A stretch of DNA of 64,000 bases from Rhabdophis nuchalis (taxonomy: Eukaryota > Chordata > Lepidosauria > Squamata > Natricidae). The stretch covers positions 184,988,462 to 185,052,461 of the forward strand of contig CM077644.1 in assembly GCA_039707465.1 (NCBI GenBank), read 5' to 3'. The position numbers and the translations under genes were made by a program. The notes below the pieces were generated by a model. The model made no database searches, was not told the origin of the DNA, and was given only the letters and a program-made list of their open reading frames with translations. The first letter of the stretch is position 1. Each line of letters begins with the position of its first letter. Below are positions 1 to 10,128 of the stretch, piece after piece.

Positions 1-1497
1 TCGAATTAAATAATCCCCTGTACAAATTTATAAAAATTAAAAACTTAACCCTAAACCTAATAACATAATTTAAAATTACAAACTGAGGTGGGAAGCATGG
101 AATTAGGCCAGGCCAGCTAGATGAAACAGGTGGGTTTTGAGTTTCTGGCGGAAGGAGCGGAGGTCCGTGGTCGTTCTAATATCAGGGGGAAGGTCATTCC
201 AGAGGGTCAGGCCCATCACAGAGAAGGCCCTTCCTCTGGGTGTCGCCCGCTGGCATTGCCTAGTGGACGGCATCCGGAGAAGCCCCTCTCTGTGAGAGCG
301 AATCGGCCGAAGGGATGTATGAGGCAGGATACGATCCCGCAAATAACTAGGTCCTGTGCCATGGAGCGCTTTAAAGATAATAACCAACACCTTGAAACGC
401 ACCCGAAAGGCCACAGGCAGCCAGTGCAGCCCGCGCAGGAGTGGTGTTACATGGGAGTATCTAGTGACTCCCAGAACTGCCCGCGCGGCCGCATTCTGGA
501 CCAGCTGCAGCCTTCGGGTGCATCTCAAGGGAAGCCCCATGTAGAGAGCGTTACAGTAGTCTAGACGGGACGTCACAAGTGCATGAGTGACTGTGCGAAG
601 GGCGTCCCGGTCCAATAGGGGACGCAACTGGCACACCAGGCGAACCTGGTGAAACGCCCCCCTTGCCACGGCTGTCACATGGTCATCCATTGACAGCCAG
701 GCATCTAGGAGGATGCCCAAGTTGCGTGCCCGATCCACGGGGGCCAGATTTTCGCCCCCAATGGCCAGTGATGGAGTCAGCTGGTTGAACCGGGACGCCG
801 GTAGCCACAGCCACTCAGTCTTTGACGGGTTGAGCTTGAGTCTGTTGCTTCCCATCCAGATCCGCACGGCTTCCATATACCGGGACATCACTTCGACGGC
901 ATCGTTGGGGTGGTTTGGGGTAGAGATGTACAGCTGGGTGTCATCCGCATACAGATGGTAATCTACCCCAAACCCACGTATGATCTTGCCCAGCGGCTTC
1001 ATATATGTATTGAACAGGAGAGGTGAGAGGACCGACCCCTGAGGCACCCCACAAGTGAGAGGCCTCGAGCTCGACCTCTGCCCCCCTGTCAATACAAATT
1101 GCGCTCGACCAGAGAGATAGGAGGAGAACCACCGCAAGACGGTGCCCCTCACCCCCAACACCTCCAGTCGATGCAATAGGATACCATGGTCGATGGTATC
1201 AAAAGCCGCCGAGAGGTCTAATAGGACCAGGATGGAGGAACAACTCCCATCTCTGGCCCTCCAGAGATCATCCACCAATGCGACCAATGCAGTCTCCATG
1301 CTCTGGCCGGGCCGCAAGCCGGACTGGCGCGGGTCCAGATAATCAATTTCCTCCAAGTGACGTGGAAACTGTTGTGCCACCACACTCTCTACAACCTTTG
1401 CCAAGAAGCAAAGGTTGGAGACGGGACGGTAATTTACTAACAAAGCTGGGTCCAGGGAAGGCTTCTTGAGGAGGGGCCTCACCACCGCCTCTTTCAA
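1..1497 (-). mobile_element. L2-like LINE, 5'-truncated, 3' part cut by the window edge
   Basis: This is a non-LTR retrotransposon copy read on the minus strand. It carries a reverse-transcriptase frame (103-1497) followed by an A/T-rich 3' UTR that runs off the left edge. The LDLSAAFD and YADDTQLY motifs and the C-terminal block ending LAGLA place it in the L2/CR1 part of the Jockey group. It is truncated at the 5' end just before the EAVVRPLLKK codons, so the endonuclease and the RT fingers are missing. Six related pieces occur elsewhere in the window. The exact clade (L2 versus a neighbouring clade) was not tested. Confidence 0.85.
103..1497 (-). CDS. L2-like reverse transcriptase, N-terminally truncated but open
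   Basis: A 464-residue open frame encodes part of a non-LTR retrotransposon RT, the enzyme that copies element RNA at a nicked target. Visible motifs in order: NYRPVSNL (22-29), QSGLRPG (58-64), LLDLSAAFD with a catalytic Asp at 94, GVPQGSVLSPLLF (150-162), YADD at 183-186 with the Asp pair, then the thumb and a long C-terminal domain rich in R, H and L. The endonuclease and the first part of the RT are absent, so the piece cannot mobilise itself. The first Met is only the first ATG in the truncated copy, not a native start. Lack of stops or frameshifts over about 1.4 kb suggests a fairly recent insertion. Confidence 0.85.
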   Translation of the reverse strand: MKEAVVRPLLKKPSLDPALLVNYRPVSNLCFLAKVVESVVAQQFPRHLEEIDYLDPRQSGLRPGQSMETALVALVDDLWRARDGSCSSILVLLDLSAAFDTIDHGILLHRLEVLGVRGTVLRWFSSYLSGRAQFVLTGGQRSSSRPLTCGVPQGSVLSPLLFNTYMKPLGKIIRGFGVDYHLYADDTQLYISTPNHPNDAVEVMSRYMEAVRIWMGSNRLKLNPSKTEWLWLPASRFNQLTPSLAIGGENLAPVDRARNLGILLDAWLSMDDHVTAVARGAFHQVRLVCQLRPLLDRDALRTVTHALVTSRLDYCNALYMGLPLRCTRRLQLVQNAAARAVLGVTRYSHVTPLLRGLHWLPVAFRVRFKVLVIIFKALHGTGPSYLRDRILPHTSLRPIRSHREGLLRMPSTRQCQRATPRGRAFSVMGLTLWNDLPPDIRTTTDLRSFRQKLKTHLFHLAGLA

Positions 1498-1869
1498 TTA
1501 ACATGAATTCTTCAGATTTTACAAAACTGCTCACCCCATTCAAGACATGCTGGCTGACCAAAAATTAATACAATGAGCAAAGTTGCTAAAGCCAATGAAA
1601 GAATTCAACATATGCTGAATGAAGCCTTAAAGAAAACTGAGGGAGAAAGCCCCTTAAGTTCCTGAGCAACCTGAAACTGGCTTCATCATGGATTTAGCCA
1701 CACATGCTTTGTGTGGCCTTTTTCACTTAAATTTAAACAACAGAATCTTATTGGACCCATACTACTGAGATAAAGATGAGCAATAGGATTGAGTATTATT
1801 CATTATAGGGCTTAATGGAAATTACATTTTGGGGGAGGGTGTTATTTTTGTTTTGCAAAAGAAAGTAAA
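1498..1869. other. Unassigned stretch
   Basis: Mostly A/T-rich sequence between an L2-like LINE and a solo LTR. I recognise no gene or repeat in it. Confidence 0.4.
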
Positions 1870-2233
1870 TGTCAGCGTTCCAAATAACACCCCTAATAAA
1901 AGAAGACTCTGAGGCTTTAACGTCCTCAAAATTCCACTTTATTAGAGATGTCATATTGGCACATCTAGGAAAGCTTCCAGGTTTTCCCCACTCAAATGAA
2001 AGTTCAAATCTCTGCCCAGCACCCACATGTCCATCACATGCTCCAATCAGACATTGTCTCAACTGGAAATGCCTCCCAGTCACACCACTCCAGGTGCAGG
2101 GCAAGACTTTCTTGACTCTCTGAGAAAGTAATGTTATTTTGACTATATCTATCTCACTCCATATATTTCCCCCTCCCAGTTTCCCACAGCAGACCTGAAG
2201 GTCCAATGCAAAAGATGGCTTACAGACCTGACA
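1870..2233 (-). mobile_element. Solo LTR, family A
   Basis: Read on the minus strand, this 364-bp block starts TGTCAGGTCTG and ends CGCTGACA, the TG...CA form of a retroviral or Gypsy-type LTR. It has a polyadenylation-type AATAAA near its 3' third, before GTGGAATTTTG. Flanking bases gtaaa (1865-1869) and gtaat (2234-2238) match at four of five positions, consistent with a decayed short target-site duplication. A related copy lies at 44283-44701 in the same orientation. No internal retroviral genes are adjacent. Confidence 0.6.
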
Positions 2234-2338
2234 GTAATACTGTGAAGTTCTTGCTTGTCTGATCTTGAACATTTCATTACCCAACTGGGTAATCTTATCA
2301 GTGCAATGTTATCATATTGATGGGTAATGCACCTACAA

Positions 2339-3833
2339 CAGAGGTGGATTCCAACCGGTTTGGACTGGTTCGGTAGAACCGGTAGTAAAAATCGGGGCTT
2401 GCTCTCCGAACTGGTAGTACCGACAGGCTGGCCATGCCTCCAAACCGGTCCCCTGGTTGCTGCTCGCGTCCATTAGATAGCAAGCTGATTGGAGCTGGAA
2501 AGCGGCTGGCTGGCAAAGGAACCTCTCAGCCACCTCTTTGGGTATTAGGGGATAGGAGGTTTATTTTTCACCCAGACACTGAGCACAGGGTGCCAAAAAG
2601 TCCTCCAGCTGGTGAGAAGAAAACTGCACATGCACAAAGATGGTGGCCGTGACCGGAGGTCTTTTTGGCACCCGGCGCCAGCAGCTGGGTGGAAAAGAAG
2701 CTTCTCAGCTTCCAAGTTCAGTAGCAGGCTTGGTCCCTTCACAGGGTCACTTTTCTCCACACCTGAGAAAGATCAAAGGGCACAGAGCATCAAGTCTTTA
2801 AGGAGAAAGCCGGTGTAGCTGCCTAGAGGTAAGAAAACAAACCACTGAGGAAAGGAGCCCCATGAATCTGCTGGCATTGCAGCCTGCCCCTCCTGCAGCT
2901 TGGCACTCCAAGCCAAAGAGATCCTCGGCTGTTGCAAAGAACTGGCAGCTCTGGGTATGACAAACCATCTTCATTCTTTTTGAGAACCGCTTTGCAAACA
3001 AGGAAGACTCACTCTTGGCAAAGGCTGGCAGGCAAAGGCTTTTGAACTGGCGTGTGATTGGCCTGGAAAGAGAGACACCCACCCACAAAAGTCTTGAGAG
3101 AGGCAGTACATCCTTGGCAGAATGTCCCTAGTTCTCCAGAGGGCAGTCAGAAGGAGTCCCAGAGAGGTCCCAGAGATGGGCCATTTTTGGCAAAAACAGA
3201 GGCATTTTTGCCTTTCCCCCACCTCAGGAAGCACTTTGCAGGCTTCAGCAGGGCTGGGGGAAGGCAAAAATGTACCTGTTTTTGCAACAGATGGGTGAAA
3301 GATGAGCCATTTTTTGCAAAAACTGAGGCATTTTTGTCTTCCCCAGCCTCCAGAAGCATTCTGCAGGTTTCAGCAGGGCTGGGGGAAGGCAAAAATGCCT
3401 GTTTTTGCAAAAAATGGGTAAAAGATGGGCCGTTTTTTTGCAAAAATGTAGGTGTTTTTGCCTTACCCCAGCCTTCAGAAGCACTCTGCAGGCTTCAGCA
3501 GGGTTGAATGGCATGTTTTCTGCCCATTTTTTGCAAAAACAGGGGCATTTTTGCCTTTCCCCAGTTCCTGGGGCCCAGGGAGGTCATTTTTTTTATTACT
3601 GGGTAGTTTGCAGGTGCTCCCTTAGCTTTGGCAAGGCTGGCGTGGCTGGAGCCCCCCCCCCCCCCCTGTCAAACCTTTTCACCACCGTTTCGGTGGGAAT
3701 GGCTTGGTGAGGGGGCCATGTGACTGAGTGGGCATGAGTGATGTCAAGTGGATGCCACACCCACACAGGCACATGCCCCCCATCTAGCCACGCCCACTGA
3801 ACCAGTAGTAAAAAAATTTGAAATCCACCCTTG
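2339..3833. mobile_element. hAT-like MITE, family B, expanded 1.5-kb copy
   Basis: Starts CAGAGGTGGATTCCAACC and ends TTTGAAATCCACCCTTG, which are inverted versions of the family B termini (consensus-like CAGTGGTGGGTTTCAAA). The flanking octamers acctacaa and accaagca agree at five of eight positions only, so the duplication is not proven. The interior holds repeated gcaaaaac/catttttgcc blocks and a C homopolymer near 3653. It has no transposase-like frame. The size is several times that of the other family B copies here. Confidence 0.5.
3170..3562. repeat. ~125-bp tandem repeat, about 3 copies, inside MITE
   Basis: The block containing gcaaaaac followed by gcatttttgcc recurs at about 3191, 3317, 3441 and 3534, giving spacings of 126, 124 and 93 bp. 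Units also share a GCTTCAGCAGGGCTGGGGGA-type segment. It is an internal minisatellite of the surrounding family B element. Confidence 0.7.
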
Positions 3834-4691
3834 ACCAAGCACCAAGAATTCCAGAGTTCAACCCTATGCTACATATATTCTCTTCTATTGGAAAGTAATA
3901 TTGCTTTTCAGAATAGAGCAGGAACTATTTACCATTTTCTTTCAGCAAACAGTAATTCATTTGCAGTTACCAGGCAAAGATGCTTTGATGCTCTAGGTAT
4001 TTCCAGAGGTCAGGCTTTTTAGATCTTCTAATTGAAAGATACTGTGCATCTCTCCTACTATTTTCTTCTGAATGTATTTGTGCCTGGCAAAAAAAAAAAA
4101 CGTTGCTGGATAACAATGAGCATCATTCGAATCTCTCATGAGATCCCATAAAATAAACAGTCCAGTACAGTATCTTTTCCAAATGCATCACAGATAAGAT
4201 AACCCAAGATAGATTTGTGAAAAAGTAACCTGGCTAGGTATTGTGGGATGTGAACTTTTGTGTACATCCTTGGGGTTCCATCTTGATTTTCAGGGTCAGG
4301 ATTCATCAAACCAAAAACATATTCATTCAGTTGTGCCATGGGAATACCAATGAAAAGATGAAAAACACTCAGAAAACATCCAAGGGTAGAGGTAACAGTT
4401 AATGGGAAATGTAATGAAAGGGAAAATAGCAATCATTGAGAAATAGCATTCAGTGGAGAAATACCATTCAAGCTACTGAAGGGAGAAATCCCTGGAGGCT
4501 TCTGAAGGAACAGCATATATACTGCCGTTTCAAAGAAGAAAGCAAATCCAGCATATACACTGCATAAATACCACTCTTCATGATAAAAATGAGTTTGGGA
4601 TTAGGGAGGGGCTTTGCTGCCAGCACATGTGCCTTAGCTTTGAGAATAAGGAATTCAGTGGGACAAGGAAGATAGCTAGATAGCTAGATGG
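3834..4691. other. Unassigned stretch with one short minus-strand ORF
   Basis: I see no recognised repeat. A 98-codon minus-strand frame at 4136-4432 has no family I know, and the flanking DNA in the same direction is full of stops. I do not call it a gene. Confidence 0.35.
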
Positions 4692-4925
4692 CAGTGGTGG
4701 GTTTCTGCCGGTTCGGACCGGTTCAACTGAACCGGTAGTGGTTTGGTGGCCTGGATCACTGGAACCAGCAGTGACCCAGGCCTGCCACACCCCTGAACCA
4801 ATTCTCCCAGTGATGCCATAGGCACCACCATCTTGTTTTTTTGCTTCTGCACATGCGCAGAGCAATTTTTATTGCACTGAGCATGCACACACAGCACACA
4901 TCATGCGTGCCTTTTACTTCAGCAC
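4692..4925. mobile_element. hAT-like MITE, family B, right end missing
   Basis: Starts CAGTGGTGGGTTTCTGCCG and continues with the GAACCGGTAGTGG core and a cttctgcacatgcgcagag segment shared with the copy at 13870. The right terminus is not found. Confidence 0.6.
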
Positions 4926-5392
4926 GTCTTATACTCCGAAATATATGGTATTTTAAGATGGTAAAAAAAAAAATCAGGATGTTTGTACAGTATCCGAACA
5001 ATGGGGTTTTTCAGTGGGATTCCAGGATCATTCCTGACATAGAAGTTCAAATATGTTTCCCCCTATTGACTACCTTAATAATTATTTAAAATTGTCCTCT
5101 TTCAATCAGTACTGATCAGTACTGATGAGATTGTAATCCAATCAAACTTTAGATAGATCATCTATGTGTTCACTCCATATCATCATATTTTATCTTCCTA
5201 TGGGTACAAGATAAATCTGAACAAAAAAAAATAATGGTTGCAGGTAGGGGACAGAGAAGTTCCTTGGAAACAATGTCCTGTAGTAACTTCATTTTTTTCC
5301 CCAACAGTGTCCACATTATGAATATAATTCCTCTTGTACAAGCCTAAAATAGTCAGGGTTGAAATTTTACTGGGAGGAGAACAATCCAGTCC
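4926..5392. other. Unassigned stretch
   Basis: A/T-rich sequence. A short direct repeat, gatcagtactgat-like, occurs at about 5113-5128. Nothing else is recognised. Confidence 0.35.
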
Positions 5393-5709
5393 TCTGGAAT
5401 GACCTTCCCCCCGATATCAGGACAACCACGGACCTCCGCTCCTTCCGCTTAAAATTAAAGACGCACTTTTTTCGTCTGGCCGGCCTTGGGTAGTCTCTTT
5501 TTAGGTTAGGGGTTTTTAGGGGTAATTTTTAGTTTAGTTTATGGGTTTTAGCGCAGGATCAATTTAATTTATTTTTAACTTTGTATTTTGTATTTGTCTG
5601 TGGTTTTATTTGTATTTTTAATTGCCTGTGCCCCGCCTCGAGTCCCCTCGGGGAGAGAGAGCGGGATATAAAATTAAATTATTATTATTATTATTATTAT
5701 TATTATTTA
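5393..5709 (+). mobile_element. L2-like LINE 3' end
   Basis: Begins inside the RT C-terminal coding block (translation resembles WNDLPPDIRTTTDLRSFR) and runs through the 3' UTR, with the GCCCCGCCTCGAGTCCC hairpin-like block, to an (ATT)n tail at about 5683-5709. Only about 310 bp of the 3' end was inserted. The block plus microsatellite tail recurs in all L2-like copies here. Confidence 0.8.
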
Positions 5710-5747
5710 TAGATAAATTTTTTAAAAGAATTAGAAATCCGTGGAAA

Positions 5748-5905
5748 GAACTGGTGGGGTATAGTATTTAAGATGCTGGACTAGGCCAGGAAAATTTAGG
5801 TTTCAGGTCCACTCTCAGCCATGAAAATTATTGTTGAAAAAATGGTGGATGGAATGCTATCTTGAGTTCCTGAAGAAAATCTGGTCTATAAATCAAGCTA
5901 ATTAA
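5748..5905 (+). mobile_element. tRNA-derived SINE fragment
   Basis: The segment around 5755-5825 resembles a tRNA-like SINE head (gtatttaagatgctggac as an A-box region, ggtttcaggtccactc as a B-box region). It resembles the inverse of the SINE at 37351-37592. It is old and diverged. Confidence 0.45.
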
Positions 5906-6232
5906 AGTTTAATTTACAATATATGGAGGGTTAGTGGGCACCTTCACTAATATTCTCAACGGTTAATATAAATTACCTTACAGTGGTTTGTACACAGAGT
6001 GCCCTATACATTTTACTGATAAGTTTCCAGATTCTTCTATCCTAAGTTTCTATCCTTAAAAGTCTGTCAGGTCATAGTATATTTCAAACATTTTGTGGGG
6101 AATTCAGGTTTCTGAGCCAAGGAAACTGAACCCAAATCTGGTACCATTGTGTGATATTCATATTCATTAAACTGCAAAGCTTGGGAGGAGCAGAAATCAC
6201 ATCCAGTGGTCAAATTTATTAAATCCTGGACT
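5906..6232. other. Unassigned stretch
   Basis: A/T-rich sequence without a recognised feature. Confidence 0.35.
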
Positions 6233-6500
6233 GATTAAGGAGACGTGGAGCGGCTGAGGTAAGTAGAACAGCTTTTATTCAACAGCACAAGTCAACAGAT
6301 AACTATATAAAACGTTCAGCACCTCGCCTTGCTTGACAGCTATTTATACTGGAGCTGTCAAGCAGGGTGACCAATAGAAACATAGCAAACAGCCCGTGCT
6401 TAGCCAGTCGCACCTTAGCCAATCAGGCGCAGCTGAGCTGTTGCCAGCTGTCAATAGTAAGTCGAGGACTTGTGGCCAGTCGTAAGTTGAGGACTTAGCA
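6233..6500 (-). mobile_element. Probable solo LTR (singleton), promoter-like
   Basis: On the minus strand the order is CCAAT-type boxes (ctgattggct, ttctattggtc), a TATA box (agtataaatagc near 6345), then a polyadenylation signal (gaataaaagc near 6275). That layout is a U3-R-U5 LTR. The 5' boundary and target-site duplication were not resolved, so coordinates are approximate. Confidence 0.5.
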
Positions 6501-7552
6501 AAATTCAGACGTAAGTATCAAAGGGCTTTTAAATCTCTGGAATAATTTTTCTAACAGTTTAACTGAAGCAGTACAACTATGGCCTTGTTTTGTTCAAAGT
6601 CTGGAGGTAACTCGTTTTGGGTTGCATGGATGCTTGTTTTTCTTCTTCTTTTCTTCTTTTTTTTGGGATGGAACAAAATGTTGAACAACTGCTATGACTG
6701 CAATCTTGAAGTGAATTTGAGTGGCATAAAGGTCCTCTATATTTTGTTTATTTATTTGTTAGATTGCTACTCAGCCAGCTCTGACAATTTGCAAAAGGTC
6801 AAGGATGCAAGACGCCAGATCCACCCAACAGAACTGTCCATCAGAGTTGGTAAAAAGCAAATCAACCTCTCAAAAAGTGCCTTGAAGTCTAATTGTATAA
6901 ACATTTGTTTTCCTTTTTTATGTGACTGGGCCCCACTGCCTGTCTACCCCTCTGTCTAAAGTGAAATACAGATTTTCACTATGTTTTACATTCATGTAAA
7001 TTCATCTTCAACTCCTCATTATGTTCAGAACTTGTCAATATGATAATTTTAATGGTCCCAGGCTTGTATTCAGAGCAATTTAGAGTATGATAATGAATAG
7101 GTAAAACCTGCATATCTCAAATAAATGATTCACATTTGCCACAGTTGTATAAATTTATAACACACAAATATTAGTTAAGTATATCTGCAAATAAGCAAAA
7201 CCAAGCAATTGTTAATTAGATGCAATAGTGAATTATGATTCTTACAAAGGATTTATGGACAGTTTTGCTCTCTCCCATGTGAAACACAGTATTAATTTAA
7301 CTAGCTTTCTGAAAGTTTACAGAAATACTAGTTGTATATAAAAAAAAAACCAGTCTATAAATTATGCCTCTGTGATTCCCTGTTCTCCCCAATGCAACTG
7401 TAAAAATATCCAGAGTGTTTATGCCAGACCACAAATGCACAATAGTACAAGGATACTTGCTCATTCTCTTGGGGCTCTGTCTTGTCCAGAAGTTACAGTT
7501 TAGTTTAACAAATGTATATAGGAATGGCAGTTCTAGAATTCAACACTATTGC
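6501..7552. other. Unassigned stretch with one unsupported ORF
   Basis: Contains a plus-strand 126-codon frame (6579-6959) with a T-rich hydrophobic start. Its composition follows the T-rich DNA and I recognise no domain. The rest is A/T-rich. Confidence 0.35.
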
Positions 7553-8084
7553 TGTGGCTCGCTGGTGGCCAGCAGAACTGACAGCAGAGTCGGGCAATGA
7601 GGAGGTTGGGGAGGGACATGGGTCAGTCCTGGGGCCTGAGGAAAGCTTAGATGAGGGTTCTGCATTGGAGGCAGGGAGGGAGCTATGCAGCAGTGAGGCA
7701 GAGAAACAGCTGGAGCCTGTTTCCAATGTGCGCATGCGCAGAGCTTCCAGAAGAACAATGAAGAAAGCAGGGTCGACTTAAAAGTAAAGCCAAACCTTGG
7801 AGGTGATTGGCCCCTTGCATAGGAAAAAAGAGGAGCAAACGGCGAGTGGGCTTTTGCAGGAAACAATTCATTCATTCAGTCATTTCAAGTGGAAAGTTCT
7901 GTTTGTAACTATAAGAGACTGTGCCAAGTTTTGCCTTGCCCTGCATTTGGAAACTATCTATCTGGCAGCTCTCCAAATGAGATATGGTTTGTGTTGATAA
8001 ACATTCCTCTGAAAGACTGTTTGTTAAGCCTTGCTGACTGTGAATGAAAGGAATTCAGTCATGTAAATAAAAGGGGTCAGAACA
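7553..8084 (+). mobile_element. LTR-like dispersed repeat, family D
   Basis: Homologous along its length to 57683-58334 (minus). Shared landmarks are a G/A-rich first half that reads openly with an EQLEPVxNV motif, a gcgcatgcgcagag segment, a TATA-like actataagagac (near 7910), the phrase gaaagactgtttg, a gtaaataaaagggg polyadenylation region, and a common end GGTCAGAACA (8084). The TATA-then-polyA layout and the TG start with CA end suggest an LTR. No convincing target-site duplication was found. Other retroelement classes are possible. Confidence 0.5.
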
Positions 8085-8246
8085 ATTATGCTTTATAGAT
8101 GGAATTTCCTCTCTTCGGGTTATCCAAGTTTATGCTTCGTCTTTCTTTCAAATAAATAAAATGCTTAATAAAACATAGGGGAGAAATACAAGGCTCTCAG
8201 AATGAAAAGGTGATATTACAAGCATTAAAATAAGTATATTTGCCTC

Positions 8247-8905
8247 TACTTGAGGCTAAAGGGAGGAGTTTCTGGCTGTGTGCAGGGGGGAAAGAAAGGT
8301 AAAGATTTCCCCATTTTGAACTACTTGAGGCTAAAGGGAGGAGTTTCTGGCTGTGTGCAGGGGGGAAAGAAAGGTAAAGATTTCCCCATTTTGAACTACT
8401 TGAGGCTAAAGGGAGGAGTTTCTGGCTGTGTGCAGGGGGGAAAGAAAGGTAAAGACTTCCCCATTTTGAACTACTTGAGGCTAAAGGGAGGAGTTTCTGG
8501 CTGTGTGCAGGGGGGAAAGAAAGGTAAAGATTTCCCCATTTTGAACTACTTGAGGCTAAAGGGAGGAGTTTCTGGCTGTGTGCAGGGGGGAAAGAAAGGT
8601 AAAGACTTCCCCATTTTGAACTACTTGCGGCTAAAGGGAGGAGTTTCTGGCTGTGTGCAGGGGGGAAAGAAAGGTAAAGACTTCCCCATTTTGAACTACT
8701 TGAGGCTAAAGGGAGGAGTTTCTGGCTGTGTGCAGGGGGGGAAGAAAGGTAAAGACTTCCCCATTTTGAACTACTTGAGGCTAAAGGGAGGAGTTTCTGG
8801 CTGTGTGCAGGGGGGAAAGAAAGGTAAAGACTTCCCCATTTTGAACTACTTGAGGCTAAAGGGAGGAGTTTCTGGCTGTGTGGAGGGGGGAAAGAGAAAG
8901 GTAAA
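8247..8905 (+). repeat. 75-bp tandem array, nine copies, at the CR1 5' end
   Basis: Units begin at 8250, 8325, 8400, 8475, 8550, 8625, 8700, 8775 and 8850. Each contains ggctaaagggaggagtttct, a G6 run and gaaaggtaaaga. Copies differ by single bases: gattt versus gactt (T in units 1, 2 and 4), ttgcgg in unit 6, a G for A in unit 7, and gtggagg in unit 9, which then departs from the unit. The 75-bp length is divisible by three, so a 25-residue repeat reads openly but has no ATG. The position just upstream of ORF1 suggests promoter monomers like those of mouse L1, which is inference. Confidence 0.85.
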
Positions 8906-8962
8906 AGAAATAATACATTCTAGATTTGTGCGCTTAAGACTGTGATTGTATTTTATTTCAAA

Positions 8963-9970
8963 ATGACTGGCTTAGTTCAATGTAATAACTGTTTTGCACC
9001 TGTCTTCCGCAGTACTCTTTTCAAATTTGGATACTGTCCCCCTTGCAGACAAATTAATAGATTACATAGACACATCACATATCTTGAATCTGTAATTTGT
9101 GATCTCCAGGCAGAAATTAAGTGTCCAATTCGGCCACTCCACCCTGTGGAGATGCCACACTACCAGCCTCCCCTACCGCAAAGATCCCACAGAAGAAGAG
9201 CAGCCTGGACAACTGTGGGATCTGGCAGGGTGAGAGCTGTGACCCACAAACACAAAACTTTTGCTGTGTCCCAGCATAACAGATATAGCGCCCTTGCTGA
9301 TCTTAATGGGGACACTAAAGTGACAGGTCAAGGTAATAATGACGACTCAAATAAGCAGCGGATTGTGGTCCAAAGTGAAGAACCTACTTCAGAAATGCAA
9401 AAGTGTGAACCAAGGATCATGCATCAGTCACACAACAAGAGCAAGGTACCCAAAAAGAGAAGTCACCTCCTGATTGGTGACTCAATCGTAAGAGATGTAA
9501 ACTTAGGTAAGGATATGGAGGTTTTGAAAGATGTCAGATGTTTACCGGGTGCTACAGCCAGCAGAGACAAGAGGCGTATTCTTAAGATAGTCAAGAATGC
9601 AAGTAAGGACTGTAAAGTTGATGCTATTATACATCTTGGCACAAATGATCTGTCCCATAAAGATGTAGCTTCTGTGCAGAATGATTTCCAGAGTTTGGGG
9701 TACGAACTTAGTAGTACAGGTTGTAGGCTTATCTTCTCAGAGGTTATACCAGTATACAAGGAACAAAAAGGAAAGGGCCAGCGCATAGCAGAGTTTAATG
9801 TGTGGCTAAAGGAGTGGTGTAAAAAGGAAGGCTTTGGTCTTATTAGTCATGATGCCTGCAGCTGGTCCAATGATAAACTGTACAAAAGAGATGGTTTGCA
9901 CCCATCCAAGAAAGGGACTGAGTTACTTGGCACTAAATTCACAGATTTCCTGGCTAAACATTTAAACTGA
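8963..9970 (+). CDS. CR1 ORF1 protein: zinc-knuckle-like plus SGNH esterase
   Basis: A 335-residue protein starting at the ATG at 8963. An upstream in-frame GTG at 8942 is less likely. The N-terminus has a CxxC...CxxC pattern (CNNC at residues 7-10, CPPC at 25-28), then a short leucine-rich stretch (LHRHITYLESVICDLQAEI) that could mediate self-association. A basic linker follows. The second half is an SGNH/GDSL-type hydrolase: LIGDSIV with Ser174, HLGTND with Asn228, and DGLHPS with Asp310 and His313, so all expected catalytic residues are present. CR1 and related LINEs are known to carry esterase-type ORF1 proteins thought to bind RNA or lipid during retrotransposition. No stops or shifts are seen. 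Confidence 0.9.
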   Translation: MTGLVQCNNCFAPVFRSTLFKFGYCPPCRQINRLHRHITYLESVICDLQAEIKCPIRPLHPVEMPHYQPPLPQRSHRRRAAWTTVGSGRVRAVTHKHKTFAVSQHNRYSALADLNGDTKVTGQGNNDDSNKQRIVVQSEEPTSEMQKCEPRIMHQSHNKSKVPKKRSHLLIGDSIVRDVNLGKDMEVLKDVRCLPGATASRDKRRILKIVKNASKDCKVDAIIHLGTNDLSHKDVASVQNDFQSLGYELSSTGCRLIFSEVIPVYKEQKGKGQRIAEFNVWLKEWCKKEGFGLISHDACSWSNDKLYKRDGLHPSKKGTELLGTKFTDFLAKHLN

Positions 9971-10128
9971 ATAGTGGGGACAGAGAATCAATAGATAAAG
10001 AATATTTCTGTCCCCAGCAAACTAAAATTCATAGGGTTATCAGTGCGTGTAACATAGATAATTGTGCAGGTAATATTATCAACACTGCTGTCAAGCAAAA
10101 CCAAACAATTAACAGTGGGTGCCATACC

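Noticed and set aside
121..564. 147-codon plus-strand frame opposite the L2-like RT
   Set aside because: Shadow of the RT coding sequence on the other strand; no independent features.
3058..3507. 149-codon plus-strand frame with repeated FAKTEAF-like units
   Set aside because: It is the translated internal minisatellite of a MITE.
4136..4432. 98-codon minus-strand frame as an exon
   Set aside because: No recognised family, no clear splice signals, surrounding frame full of stops.
6579..6959. 126-codon plus-strand frame as a membrane protein
   Set aside because: Hydrophobicity comes from T-rich DNA; no homology recognised.
8250..8905. CRISPR-like regular repeats
   Set aside because: The 75-bp units are contiguous with no unique spacers, and the context is a vertebrate LINE.
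8250..8945. 231-codon repetitive protein gene
   Set aside because: No ATG start; the frame is open because the unit length is divisible by three.
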